A DNA stretch of 64,000 nt from Macrotis lagotis (lineage: Eukaryota; Chordata; Mammalia; Peramelemorphia; Peramelidae). The DNA lies in assembly GCF_037893015.1 (NCBI RefSeq), contig NC_133666.1, positions 622,399,156-622,463,155 on the forward strand, written 5' to 3'. Position numbers and translations under genes: made by a program. Positions 24,401 through 35,473 of the stretch are shown here, in pieces; the first letter of the stretch is position 1; the number at the start of each line of letters is the position of its first letter. Under the pieces are notes generated by a model, which was not told the DNA's origin, ran no database searches, and saw nothing but the letters and a program-made list of their open reading frames with translations.

Positions 24401-27400
24401 TTGCTATTCCTCCTTGTACAACTTTAAGCAAAGGGTGGCTGATCACTCGTAGAAGGAGTCTGATTCAAGTGTATGTTAAACAAGATGGACCTCTGAGTTC
24501 CCTTCTAACTCTGAAATCCTGTGGGTGTAACATCCATCCAAAAGTAAACAAAACTGGTGCTCAATGCTCTTTATACTCCCTGATATAATCAATGGAACTG
24601 AATGATACTATATCTTACAAAGGGACTAAAAAATAGATGGTGTGACTTGAGCTGGGGATGGAGAAAGAGAATATAGGCATGGTTATGTTATTGGTGGAAA
24701 GGAGGGGAGTGTCTCTTGTGGGATATAAAACGAGCAGAGAGGAGCAGGAATATTGGAGCTTAGGATTTGGCCATAGAGAAGGTGTTGTCCTCTGCTCAGT
24801 GAGGGGAGTGAGAGTGGGAGGTAAGGAGGGAAGATGATGCAAGGATTGATACATTACTGCTTTGGTCCTGAGAATTTTGTGCTATTGTATTTTAGGTGAA
24901 GCAGCTGTGTCACAGATTTTGCCACCACTGTACTTTTTCTTCATCATTACATTTTTGATTGTGATGTATTTATATTTTTTATTTGATATGCTGCGTATCC
25001 AAGGTAATTATGAGGGGAAAATGGGACAAGGGTTTCCTATCTGACTCACCAGGCTTATCTGCTCAGGAGTGCTTGGGGGAAGGCAAGAATTTTCGAACCC
25101 TGAATCTTGAGAGTCTGACTTTTACCTTGTAGTTAATTGCTTCCCAAAGGTTATCCTTTATCCCACCCAGGAGATTCAATGTTCCATGTTCTTCAATGTC
25201 CACCCATAGAACTGTGATCCTCCTAACTACTCATATAGGTATGTTTCTACATGAGTCCCCCTCTACCCTTATGATCCTGTCTTCTATATTTTTCTGGAGG
25301 CCTCTGAGAGGAACTAATCCTGTTGAATCCTGTTTATTTCCTCAACCTTTCAGTCATTATGTTAGTTAAATTATTATATTCAAAGCATGTACTAGGCTTT
25401 ATGAGATTGCAAAAAAATATTTCCTTCCTCTCCTTCAGTCCCAATTCCTGACTTTAAGTAGGATTATGTGCAAGGTAAGGATATCTTTTAAAGCAATTGG
25501 AAAAAAGTTTAAATTAACCAGCATTTTAAAAAAACTGACTTATTCTTTGTTTTGTAGTATGGACTGAGGAAAAAAATTTCTTGTACTTACCTTCTTAGAT
25601 TTATCAATGTCTATGAGTGTAAGTCTGGATACAAAACTGAGATAAGTAAAAGGGGTGATCTGGGTAATATACTGTGAGAAATATGAAAAGGGAGAAATCA
25701 ATTTTACCTGAGGATTGGAAGGGGTCAAGAAAAGTTTCAATGAGGAGGTGACCCCTGAGAAGTGTCTTGAAGAATGAACTTATACATAGAAATGAGAATG
25801 GATTAGAGACAATTTTTGCCTTAGGAATCAAGCAAGGAAAGGGGAAAAACAGAATGAGGAGAAAAGACAGAGATTAGTATAGTTTGACCAAAATTATCAT
25901 ACTTGAATCAATCAAAAAAGAAGAAATATTAAGTACCAACAGTACACTAAGCACTGTACTAGTTACTGGCGATACAAAGATAAAAAGGAGACAAAATCCA
26001 TTTATAACCCTGAATAAACAAATACAAGATAATTAGTGAAGGATGGTCCCAGAATCTTTTAGATATCATCTGAAAAGATGGCATGTGGAAGGTGGCTGTT
26101 GAGCTGCTATTTGAAAAAAACAACAAACCCTAGTGGTTCTAAATGGTCATAACCAGTCTATTCAAAGGAATAGACTTAGAAAATGGTTGAGTAGAACAAG
26201 GAGGTGAATAGAGCAGTCCTTAGAATGTCTGAAGTCATATAGAACAGGCTCTAAATGTGGGGCCAGGTTGTAAAGAGGTCTAATGGCAAGTAGAGTTTAT
26301 ATTTGACCCTAGGGGGAATAGAGAGTCTTTGGTATTTGTTGTGCAGAAGAGAGATTTAGTTAGACATGTGCTTTAGCAAAATCACTTTGGCAGCTAAGTG
26401 GGTGATGGGTTGGAGAGAGGAGACCTTTGAAGCAAGGAAACTGGCCAGCAAGAACTGGCCAAGATGCATTTTAAAAGGCAACCCTATGAGAAGAAAAGGA
26501 AAATAATATTTTAAGAGACAAGGTGGAAGTAATATTAACAAATGGTTATATATGTGGGGTGAGGGAAAGTAAGGGATCATGGATTACATTATAAACTTGA
26601 ATCTGTGTGACTGGAAGAATGGTAATATGCCTGAGAGGATTAGTACAGTTTTAAAAAGAGTTGTATTTTGAGGGTAAGAGAATAATTAGAAAGTCAATAA
26701 AGAAAAGTGAAATGTCAGAGGTGATGGCCTGGAAAAAGTATTAAATCATAAAAAGATGGAAGTTCATGATGAAGAAAAAATTAGGTTAAGAAGGAATAAG
26801 GTTGGGGAAAGATAGTATGAAAATAAATTTGTGGTTCATCATGAGTATGATTTTGTGACCTTTATCTGACTGAGTTGGAGTAGAAGACTAAGTTATGGGA
26901 CCTGAAAAGATTGAGAAACTGAGACACAGAAATAGATATGTCCTTGTATGACAGGATTTGGAGGGAAAAGAAATTCTTTGAGCTAGTTACTTTCTTGTTG
27001 AGAAAGGAAGAATGATCTGGAGGCCAGTAGGAAATTATCAGCTATTTGTATTATATATTTAGAAAAAAAGGATTACTGAATGATAGTAATAGAGCTGGTA
27101 ATGGTAATAAAATGAGGTTCTCTTAAGGACCATTGTGTTAGAGGACATGAGGTGCAACAAATATTGGAAAGGCCATCCAAAGAATGAAGTATTCCTGAGG
27201 GGCAGCCAGGTCTCACTGAATGCCAGAAGATGGAAGGAATAAAAGAAAGGTCTAAAATGAAAGCAATTTTGTGAATTAAGGAGCAGGAAGCAAGAAAGAG
27301 GTTTAAAATGAAGGATCATTTGTCATTAAGGAGCAGGAATTCCAGAGGGCACAATGGGAAGGTGAACAAATCACTCTTGTATATGAAATTTAATTTTGGC

Positions 27401-28461
27401 CACAGGGATCATGTTCCATTTATTATCCTAGTTTGGTGCAGCTGCTAAGGATATTATATCCATGTGAGCATTATATTGTACTTGAATCTTGCTATGGGGA
27501 AGGGGCAGCAAAGAAAATAAATTCACAATCACTTTCTTGGGTTGGGGGCTTCTGTCAGTATATTTTCACAGGTCAAGGCCCTAGATGGATGAGATTAGTG
27601 GAATTTTGGTTCTGACTTGTTCATTTGAAATTGAAATGACCCTTTTTAACTTGTGGATACGACACAGATGCAGAGGTGAGAAGGGAGGGGAGGGCAACAA
27701 TCATGGGATGATAATAAAGCTCCAAAATGCAATCTCTTAGCAGCCTATAATTTTGAGTGTCCCTCAGTCTTTGTCCAGTTCCTATCCCTTCTTGTTCAGT
27801 ATAGCTTGATCTCTATTTGCCTCTCAGCCCCCAGTCTTGAGAATTTCTCACCTGTGTACTGCTGCTCTGACCCTTTTTTGTCCTCCATTCTATATAGTTA
27901 TTTCTATTGAGGGTACCCTTTATTCTGAGTGTAGACCATTTTCTTTGAAGTCTATATCCTGAATTTTCCCTCATTCTTTTTAAAAAAACTTACCTAAGTC
28001 TTTAGTCTCCACATAGTCCTGACCTCCTGAGTATGACTAATTCCTATGTAATCTTGAGGGCTAGGTCTCTCTTTCCCTCTTCTATTTTCTTACTTAAAGT
28101 ATAGATTCCTGGAACCCTTCTGAGTGTGGATTAACCAAAATAGAGTGTAGTGCATAAGTCACATTTGTATCCCATATGGAGAGGTCTGAGAGAGCAGGTC
28201 TCCTAAGGGACTAGAAACATATTGTCTGAGACCTTCTTCTCCAGCAGTCCTTACAGGGATATTTTGATTGTCTTCAACATCATAGTTCCTTTTTCATATA
28301 TAGGATTTGATTTTGATGAAACATCACTTTGGAAAGAATGGAAATTTGGAATAGCAATCATTTTGCTTGTAATTACAAAGCTCTTTCCTTATATACTTCA
28401 AAAAATATGCTACAGGCAACAAAGGCACCATCATAGAGCCCAACCAGTCTCCAGGACTTGA
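21340..28461 (+). CDS. MOG/butyrophilin-like Ig-V membrane protein gene (4 coding exons, 231 aa)
   Basis: Seen: coding exons 21340-21427, 22701-23042, 24896-25003 and 28304-28461, each intron starting GT, ending AG and in phase 1. The lengths sum to 696 nt, an open frame of 231 residues plus TGA. Order: 29-residue signal peptide, V-set Ig domain (about residues 30-144), a transmembrane segment (about 150-175), a short charged stretch with FDFDETSLW, a second hydrophobic segment (about 190-210), and a short basic His/Arg-rich tail. Known: MOG has the same order, a 29-residue signal peptide and about 247 residues; it belongs to the BTN/MOG family, where such Ig-V domains sit outside the plasma membrane. 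There is no second (C-type) Ig domain and no B30.2 domain. Inference: a MOG or MOG/BTN-like paralogue at the cell surface; ligand and tissue cannot be told. One or more 21-nt micro-exons, as in MOG, could be missing from intron 3. Alternative: a SKINT-like or BTNL-like family member. Confidence 0.85.
21428..22700 (+). other. Intron 1 of the MOG/BTN-like gene
   Basis: Donor GTAAGAG, acceptor TTGAACAG. It contains the second copy of the 55-bp duplicate (22541-22595) and no recognised repeat. Confidence 0.6.
22701..23042 (+). CDS. Ig V-set exon of the MOG/BTN-like gene
   Basis: 342 nt, 114 codons, bounded by AG at 22699-22700 and donor GTGAGGAA at 23043. The domain starts GRFSVIGPAGP, as MOG starts GQFRVIGP. 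Canonical V-set residues are visible: the first Cys in ELVCYLS, the core Trp in EIVWLQ, and the second Cys in DAGRYMCLF; the BTN/MOG signature VHLYRDGKD and the ending SYQEEAELELK are also present. The MOG sequon near NAT is here NAQ, so that glycan site is lost; a different sequon, NVT, occurs in GNVTLKI. The open frame runs 200 bases past the donor, but that extension has no Ig character and is intron. Confidence 0.93.
23043..24895 (+). other. Intron 2 of the MOG/BTN-like gene
   Basis: 1.85 kb between the Ig and membrane exons. About 23500-23640 holds a MIR-like core ('cctcagttttctcatct') in + orientation. No other coding exon or recognisable element was found; open frames here have no family character. 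Confidence 0.6.
24896..25003 (+). CDS. Transmembrane exon of the MOG/BTN-like gene
   Basis: 108 nt, phase 1 at both ends (acceptor AG 24894-24895, donor GTAATTA at 25004). It encodes a short stalk, GEAAVSQILPP, then about 22 mostly aromatic and aliphatic residues (LYFFFIITFLIVMYLYFLF) and a short cytoplasmic DMLRIQG. MOG's exon in this place is about 114 nt and has the same role. The segment is unusually rich in Phe and Tyr. Confidence 0.85.
25004..28303 (+). other. Intron 3 of the MOG/BTN-like gene; source of the unit C duplication
   Basis: 3.3 kb. From about 25600 onward it matches 56100-60600 in unit C (for example 'aatatactgtgagaaatatg' against 'aatatactgtcagaaatctg', and 'cttatgctttagcaaaatc'-type wording in both near 26370 and 57120). 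Part of this shared text (about 26200-26600) looks like an unclassified ancient interspersed repeat, so repeat homology adds to the match. The segment 27616-28060 also matches units B and C and contains no repeat I recognise. Confidence 0.55.
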
Positions 28462-28468
28462 CTATGAG
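28304..28468 (+). CDS. Last coding exon of the MOG/BTN-like gene, with stop and a following donor
   Basis: The acceptor TATATAG ends at 28303. The exon reads GFDFDETSLWKEWKFG, then a hydrophobic stretch IAIILLVITKLFPYIL and a basic tail ending PVSRT; TGA is at 28459-28461. It parallels the MOG exon holding the second membrane-associated segment (the CWK region). Seven bases after the stop there is a consensus-like donor, GAG/GTAATTTC at 28469. Both the stop and this donor recur in the decayed copy at 43.7 kb, so a 3'-UTR intron is likely. A stop this close to the last junction would not be expected to trigger nonsense-mediated decay. Confidence 0.82.
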
Positions 28469-28734
28469 GTAATTTCAACCAGGGTCTGTATTTGACTCAG
28501 TAATAGCAAGTTTGTAGCTAACTAGTGAGACAAACTAAGGGACAATAATTTTGAGTTGAGGGTGGTGTATGAGTGGAAGAAGATGAAAGAAAGGGGAGAC
28601 TCATATCAGTGAGCTTGATAGGAGGTGTGGAAGTATGAGACTGACTGTGGAAGGCAGTGGACCTGTCTCAGACTGGGCTGGGTGGAAGACAGTCTAAGGA
28701 AGTCAAAGAGAGAGACCACTTCTCTTTTCTTACC

Positions 28735-29060
28735 ATTTCATCTCCTTATCAACCTTCTCATGTGCCTTTGCTGCTAGCTCTTCCTTAACCTCTTTCTCAT
28801 ATAATAAAATGGCCATCTCTTTGCCAGTCAAGCCCTCTTCAAGTGCAAATGATCCCATTTCTTTCTATTTCATCCAGTGCATTATGGATCAGATTGCCAA
28901 TCTCTCACTTATCTTCAACCGTTCTTTGTTTTTTGACTGCTTCCCTTGCAAAAGCCTCTTGGTTGGTTTTCTTGCTACAATTCCTCCCTCACCCCCCACC
29001 CGCCACTTCACTCCCTTCTCCATTCCCTGCAAAATGATCTTCCTAATATCTAGTTAGCCA
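28735..29060 (+). mobile_element. L2 fragment, unit A
   Basis: Old L2 (CR1-type LINE) reverse-transcriptase sequence: 'ctctttgccagtcaagccct', 'ttgactgcttcccttgc'. The same element sits at the same place after the last exon in units B and C. Confidence 0.6.
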
Positions 29061-29889
29061 CTGACCTTTGGATCAGTTAATTTTTCTTTCAGGAAAGAGA
29101 TAGATTTCCTAATATACTGGTTTATTGTGACCTCAGATGGTCCAATTAGGTCTGACTCTGTTTTTCAGTTGTCTTTGACAAAGTTTTGGAGAAAAAAAAA
29201 CAACAGGGGTGAAAAATAGTTGCCAATTTACACTAAAATGGAAATATATTCTAATATGACTTCTCTTTTATTAAGAAAGGCAGAATACTTCCAAGCAATT
29301 TAAGAGGGAGATTGCTAAGCCCTGAAGGGAATTGGAAAAGGCCTGTTGCCTTTGCTTTGCAACATCTTTCAGATTTTCTTTTTCTTATTAACACCCTTTC
29401 TTTGCCCACTCCAGGTAACTCTCATTCAGATTTGTATTTCCTATTTATTTCAGTCATTTCTACAACATTCACCAATAGTCAGGCAATTGAGGTACTTTGT
29501 GTTCCTCATCTCCCACCATATAGCATACTTAGTAATTAATCCTGTTTCCAGGCAAACACATGGAAGTTTTGGCTGCAGTGTTGCATCAAGTTTTAGATGA
29601 CTCATTTAATGAAGAACTTACAATGGTAAATGAGAATGCAAATCCTCTTACTAAGAGTCAGAAGAACTGATCACTCATCAGCTAAACAAAAACAAAGTTA
29701 TGATCTTGCTGGTTCTCTCTTCCATTCTGGTTTTAATACATGAAGATTGTTTCATTTCATATTGGGAGATTCAAATAAGGTAATATTATTTACCACTCAG
29801 CCTCCATGATCACATAGGTTACATGGCAACCTATGCTTCTTTTTATGTTTATTCTTTCTTGATTTTAGGCCAATAAGTTTTCCATGGCG
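29061..29889 (+). other. 3' flank of the gene shared with unit B
   Basis: Matches 45680-46870 ('atttcctaatatactggttta' against 'atttcctaatatgctggtcca'; 'cattcagatttgtatttcct' region against 46350). It may contain a 3'-UTR exon, since the last coding exon ends in a donor. No open frame of interest. Confidence 0.5.
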
Positions 29890-30962
29890 TAGTTATCAAA
29901 AAGACTTTCATAAAAAGACTCAAAGAAATATATGAATTATCCCCAAACCCTGGAAGAGTTAAAAATTTGTTTATAAAATTAATTAAAAGAAGTTGAAGCA
30001 GAATTGGGAAAAGAAATTTGAAAGATACCAGAAAATCATAAAAAAAAGAGTCAACAGCTTGGTAAAATAGGCACAAAAAAACTACTGAATATCTTTAAAA
30101 AATTCATATGCCAAGTGGTAAAAGGGACATTAGAAATCTAATAAAGGCAAGAATGCCTTGAAAAGCAGAATTGACCAAATAGAAAAAGAGGCACAGAAAT
30201 TCACTAAAAATAAGAATTCCTTAAAAAAGAAGGATCGACCAAATGGAAAGAGAGGTACAAAAGTACAATGAAAAAAATAATTACTCACAAATTAGAATTG
30301 TGAAAGTGTATGCTAATAACTTAATGACAAATCAAAAACATTAAAACAAAATCAAAAGAATGAATAAATAGAAGAAAATATTAAATATCTCACTGGCAAA
30401 AAAACTGACCTAGAAAAATAGGTCTATAAGGGATAATTTAAGAATTATTGGACTACTAGGAAACCATGATTTTAAAACAGCATAGACCTGATCTTTCAAG
30501 AAATTTTTATGGAAAACTGCCAGAAGGGAAAATAGAAATGGAAATAATATACCCTCTGCTTCCTGAAAGAGATTCCAAAATGAAAACTCCCAGGAATATT
30601 ATAGACAAATTCCAAAGCTCCTACCAAGGGGAATATATTGAATGCAATCAAAACAATTCAGACATCATGAAACTACAGTCAAGATAACAGAAGATTCAGC
30701 AGTTTCTACATTAAAGCCTCAGATGACTTGGAATATTAAGGGCAATAGAGCGAGGGTTGCAACTCAGAATTACTTACCCAGATGAACTGAGTATCATCAT
30801 TCATTGGGGGGGGAGGCATTGAATGAGAAGCAGAAGACTTTTTAGCATTCCTGATGAAAAGATCCAAGCTGAATAGAAAAAGGTAAACAGGAAAAGAAAT
30901 CATAAGAGATTCAATAAAGGTAAATTGTTATATTAGTACATGCGAAAATGATACTTGTAATT

Positions 30963-31113
30963 TCTTTCTTTTTCTTTTTTTTGCAAGGCAATGGGGTTAA
31001 GTGGCTTGCCCAAGGCCACATGGCTAGGTGATTATTAAGTGTCTGAGGCTGGATTTGAAATCGGGTACTCCTGACTCCAAGGCCAGTGTTCTATCCACTG
31101 TGTCACCTAGCTT
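30963..31113 (-). mobile_element. SINE in the older HAL1 of unit A
   Basis: Antisense, body 'ggcttgcccaaggccacatg'. Absent at the corresponding place in unit B, so it came after the duplication. Confidence 0.88.
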
Positions 31114-32281
31114 ATTATTAGGACAGTTATAAAGAGTATGAATAGAAAGCACAGGTGTGAGATTTTGATGACTTGCTTATCTAAAATAAAATTAGGGGAA
31201 TAGAAAAATGCACTTGGAGAAGGAGAAAGAGAGAGGTAGAATGGGGAGAATTTTCTGACAAAAGTGAAAAAGAAATTTTACATTGGGTTAATGGTTAAAG
31301 ATAAGTGAAATGGGGGGGAGGCAGGAATGCAGAAAACCTTTGAATTTTATTCTCACTGAAATTGACTAAAAGAGGGGATTACATATGTATCCATTTGAGT
31401 GCAGAAGTTTATTTTACCATAAATGAAGGTAGGAGGAGAAGGGAATAAGGAGGAGAAGGGAGACTAGATTAGGGGAATAAAAATCAGGAGGAAAATACTT
31501 TTGAGAATGGACTTGGTGAAAGAAGAAAGAATAGGGGGCAGAGCCAAGATGGCGACAAGAGAGGATCCTCTCTTAGGCGCTCTCTCATAAAACTTATAAA
31601 CTAAGGACTCTAACTAAATTTTGGAGAGACAGAACCCACAGAAGGACCCAGTGAGGCAGTTCTCCTACTCAAGGTAACCTGGAAAAGAGCAGAAAGGCTC
31701 TGCTCTCCGGGGTTGGAGGGGCGGCCAGCCAGAGGGGTGGCCGCCAGAGCGAAAGAATTTCAGCCTCCCGGAGGCAGCTCCAGGGTGCTGGGAGCCGGGG
31801 CTCACAGCAGTGGGGGAGTTTCCTGACCTACACCCTGGGTAGCCTGGGCACAACTTGGGGGAACAGTGGGGGGGGACCTCTGCCAGAGTGAGCATGTGAA
31901 GCCCAGCCTTCAGGGCATACAGCAAACAGTGTGGCTGCAGCAGCCCAGATCCAGGAAACAGAAGCAGGTGGAGCCGGTAAGCAGGAGCTCCCAGGACATG
32001 AGCCCATTGAACCTAGGGAGGGCTGTGAAGAGAGTTTGCTGAGCTCTGTCCTCTGCCCCTGGAACAGGTTGCTGGGGTTCTGACCACATTCAGATCCTGA
32101 TTGCAGTCTAGGCACCCCCCCATAGAACAGCAGGCCCCCCCCACCTCAGCCCTGTGGCAGAGGGAGGTGCTTATGGTCATTCACAGACCAGGAGGGAGGA
32201 CAGAGCCTCACACACTGAGATCCTTGTGGGAGTGTCCCAAAAGCTCAGGAAGCACCCCCAAAACAGGCTCAGGCTGGGAAA

Positions 32282-33357
32282 ATGAGCAAGCAGAGAAACA
32301 AGAGGAGCACCATTGAGAAATATTTTACCTGTGAGCCCAAAAAAAGATCAAAACACTCAGTCTGAAGATGAGGAAGCACAAGGTCCTGCATCTAAAGACT
32401 CCAAGAAAAACAGAAATTGGGCTCAGGCTATGACAGAGCTCAAAAAAGACTTTGAAAATCAAATGAGGGAGTTAGAAGAAAAAGTGGGAAAGGAAATGAG
32501 AGAGATGCAGGAAAAACATGAAAATGAAGTCAGTGGCTTAGTCAAAGAAATCCAAAAAAATGCTGAAGAAAATAGCATACTAAAAACCAGCTTACGTCAA
32601 ATGGATAAAACAGTTCAAAAAGTTACTGAGGAGAAGAATGCTTTGGCCAGATGGAAAAGGAGATAAGAAAGCTCTCTGAGGAAAACAAATCCTTTAGACA
32701 AAGAATCGAACTGAGGGAGGTTGCTGATTTTACCAGAAATCGGGACACAATACTTTAAAACCAAAAGAATGAAAAATTAGAAGAAAATGTGAAACATCTC
32801 ATTGAAAAAAACAACTGATATGGAAAACAGATTTAGGAAAGATAATTTAAAAATTATTGGAGCACCTGAAAGTCATGATCAGGATAAAAGCCTTGACATC
32901 ATTTTCAAAGAATTACTACAGGAAAGTTGCCCTGATATCCTAGAAGTGGAGGGCAAAATAGAAATGGAGAGAATCCACCGATCGCCTCTGAGAAAGAGAT
33001 CCCAATAAAACAATCCCCAGGAATATTATAGCCAAGTTCCAGAACTCCCAAGTCAAAGAGAAAATTTTACAAGCAGCCAGAAGGACACAATTCAAATACC
33101 GTGGAGCTGCAATCAGGATCTCATGGGACTTAGCAGCAACTACATTTAAAGCTTGTAGGGCTTGGAATATAATATATTGGAAGGCAAAAGAGCTTAGAAT
33201 GGAACCAAGAATCAACTACCCAGCAAAACTGAATGTCCTCTTCCAGGGAAAAAGATGAATTTTCAATGAACCAGGGGAATTTCAAATGTTCCTGTTGGAA
33301 TGGCCAGAGTTGAACAGAAGGTTTGATCTTCAAATACAGGACTCAGGTGAAGCATAG
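32282..33357 (+). pseudogene. L1-type ORF1 of the HAL1-like element (broken)
   Basis: ATG at 32282 gives MSKQRNKRSTIEKYF, then the frame shifts near 32365 into EDEEAQGPASKDSKKNRNWAQ, followed by a long charged coiled coil (FENQMRELEEKVGKEMREMQ) to about 32666. After another shift comes TDMENRFRKDNLKIIGAPESHD (RRM-type domain start) and then IPRNIIAKFQNSQVKEKILQAARR (C-terminal domain), to TAG at 33355. About 358 codons, normal for L1 ORF1p, a trimeric RNA-binding chaperone. At least two frameshifts and an in-frame TGA at 33256 disable it. Confidence 0.82.
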
Positions 33358-33716
33358 AGAGTGGAGGAGAAGGGGAAAATATGAGGGACTTAATGATGAT
33401 GAACTGCATGTATTCCTGTATAGAAAAATGATACTGAACCTTCTCAATTAACCTAGCAGGTTAGAAGGAGATTTTATAGATGAAGCACAGGAGAAAGCTG
33501 AATTTGAAGATAAAATATGGTGTATAAATGGAATCAATAGAAAAAGGCAAATGTAATGGGAGAAAGAAAAAGGAGAGGGGGAATAGGCCAAGATATTTCA
33601 TATAATAAGATTTTTCTTTATTACAATGGGCTATTGCAATGATATGGAAGGGGGGAAGGCAAGGGGGAATGAGGGAATCTTCGCTCTCATCAGAGGTGGC
33701 TAGGAGAGGAAACAGC

Positions 33717-33717
33717 A

Positions 33718-33762
<45 letters not shown>
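33717..33762 (+). repeat. (TA)n microsatellite
   Basis: About 46 bp, inside the complete HAL1-like element. Confidence 0.95.
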
Positions 33763-33764
<2 letters not shown>

Positions 33765-33881
33765 TCAATGAGGTATAGACATCTGGACTAAGAAGGGGGG
33801 GCAGGGGGAAGGGGTGGGGATGTGAATGAAGGAGGAGAGGATGGACCATGGGGGGAGAGTGGTCAGATATAACACATTTTC

Positions 33882-34030
33882 TTTTTTACTTCTTTCAAGG
33901 GGCTGGGATTGGATGGCTTGTCTGGGACCATAATGCCAGATGGATGCTGGGCCTAAGGGGTGGTATGGGGGCTCAGGGCCTCTTGGCCCCAGGACCAGGG
34001 ATCTGTCTGCTGTGCCACTCAGCTACCCTA
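33882..34030 (-). repeat. SINE-derived module 1 in the HAL1-like element
   Basis: Antisense SINE body, much diverged ('ggatggcttgtctggg ... ctgtgccactcagctaccct'). It lies downstream of the (TA)n tract and upstream of two better preserved modules. Confidence 0.6.
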
Positions 34031-34214
34031 CAGCAGAGTCAGAGTGAAAGGAGAGAGAAAATATAGTACATGGTAGTGGAGAAATACAAAAGGAGGGAGT
34101 TGCGATCAGCAATGGCAATGGTGGAAAAATATGGAAGTAACTTTAGTGATGGACTTATCATAAAGAATGTGATCCACCCACGACAGAGTTGGTGGTGTTG
34201 GAACACAGACTGAA

Positions 34215-34381
34215 GCACATTTTTTATTATTATTATTTTGGGGGAGGTGCAGGGCAAATGGGGCTGGGTGGCCTGCCTGGGGCTGCATAGCAGGGTGATT
34301 GTTGGGCTCTTCAGGACGGATTTGGACTTGGGTGCTCCTGGCTCAAGGGCCAGTGCTCTGTCTACCACCCAGCCACCCCTA
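34215..34381 (-). repeat. SINE-derived module 2 in the HAL1-like element
   Basis: Antisense SINE with a TTATTATTATTATTTT tail remnant and the end 'ccacccagccacccct', followed by 'actattattactatttt'. The spacer is echoed after module 3, so modules 2 and 3 look like tandem copies. Compared with ordinary SINEs in the window it shows many transitions, several of them A to G on the + strand ('gtaattattaag' has become 'gtgattgttggg'). Confidence 0.65.
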
Positions 34382-34419
34382 CTATTATTACTATTTTATT
34401 TTATATTGGGTCTTTTTTT

Positions 34420-34563
34420 TCTTTTTTTGGTTTTTGCAGTTCTGTATGATTGGGGTGACTTGTATGTCACACAGCTGAGTGGGTGTGCGGGGCCAGATAT
34501 GGGCTTGGGTGCTCCTGCTCCAGGGCTGGTGCTCTGTCCACTGCACCACCTGGCCATACCTAC
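34420..34563 (-). repeat. SINE-derived module 3 in the HAL1-like element
   Basis: Antisense SINE: 'tttttgcagttctgtatgat' through 'tgcaccacctggccatacc', followed by 'caattattactattatttttt'. It shares diagnostic differences with module 2 ('gggcttgggtgctcctg' against 'ggacttgggtgctcctg'). Confidence 0.65.
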
Positions 34564-35224
34564 AATTATTACTATTATTTTTTAATTTTAATTTTAATTT
34601 TTTCTCTTCACTTTACTTTATCGCTCAAGCAAGTCTATATTTTTTGGGGGTAGGGCTTAAACAAGAATATTTTATTAATGTATAAAAATTATTTGTACAA
34701 AATGAGAATAAATATTAAACAAAAAAAGAAAGAAGAAAGAGTAGAATGAATAGGGGGCAAGTTGGAAAAAGAGGAAAAAAACACAGTTGTTAATCATTGT
34801 GAAAAAATTGATGTGAAGATTCTCTGATAAATACCACATTTTCCAAATATATAGAATATTCAGTTAAATTTATTGAAATAAGAACCAGTCCTCAATTGAT
34901 AAATGGTTAAAGGACATGAACAATCAATTTTCAAAATAAACAAAGCTATTGTCATGTGAAATATGCTCTAAATCACTATTGATTAGGTATTACTTCATAT
35001 CTATTTGATTAATAGGACAGAAAAGGAAAATGACGAATGTTGAAGGAGTTGTGGGGAAAAAATAAAACACTAATGAAATGTTGGTGGACTTATGAACTAT
35101 TCCAACCATTCTGGAGAACAATTTGGAACTATGTCCAAAGGGCTATAAAATCATGCAAACCTTTTGACCAAGCAATATAGTTCTAGGTCTTCATCCCAAA
35201 GACATAAAAAGAAGGAAAAAGAAG

Positions 35225-35426
35225 TATCTATCTCTATCTCCATCTCCATCTCTATCTATCTTTATCTCCATCTCCATCTCCATCTCCATCTCCATCTCCA
35301 TCTCCATCTCCATCTCCATCTCCACCTCCACCTCCACCTCCACCTCCACCTCCACCTCCACCTCCACCTCCACCTCCACCTCCACCTCCACCTCCATCTC
35401 CATCTCCATCTCCATCTCCATCTCCA

Positions 35427-35473
<47 letters not shown>

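Larger units (their letters stand above)
31535..34727 (+). mobile_element. Complete 3.2-kb HAL1-like (ORF1-only, L1-derived) element
   Basis: Starts GGGGCAGAGCCAAGATGGCG, the usual L1-type 5' end, and finishes AATAAA (34707-34712) plus a short A-tail. Flanking 17-bp direct repeats, GAAAGAAGAAAGAATAG at 31518 and GAAAGAAGAAAGAGTAG at 34728, prove a full-length insertion. Parts: GC-rich 5'-UTR (31535-32281), ORF1 (32282-33357), a purine-rich stretch, a (TA)n tract at 33717-33762, three SINE-derived modules (33880-34563), then a short 3' end. There is no endonuclease or reverse transcriptase. Known: HAL1s are non-autonomous L1 relatives with ORF1 but no ORF2, described in several mammals including opossum. 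It sits inside an older HAL1-type element. Confidence 0.85.
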
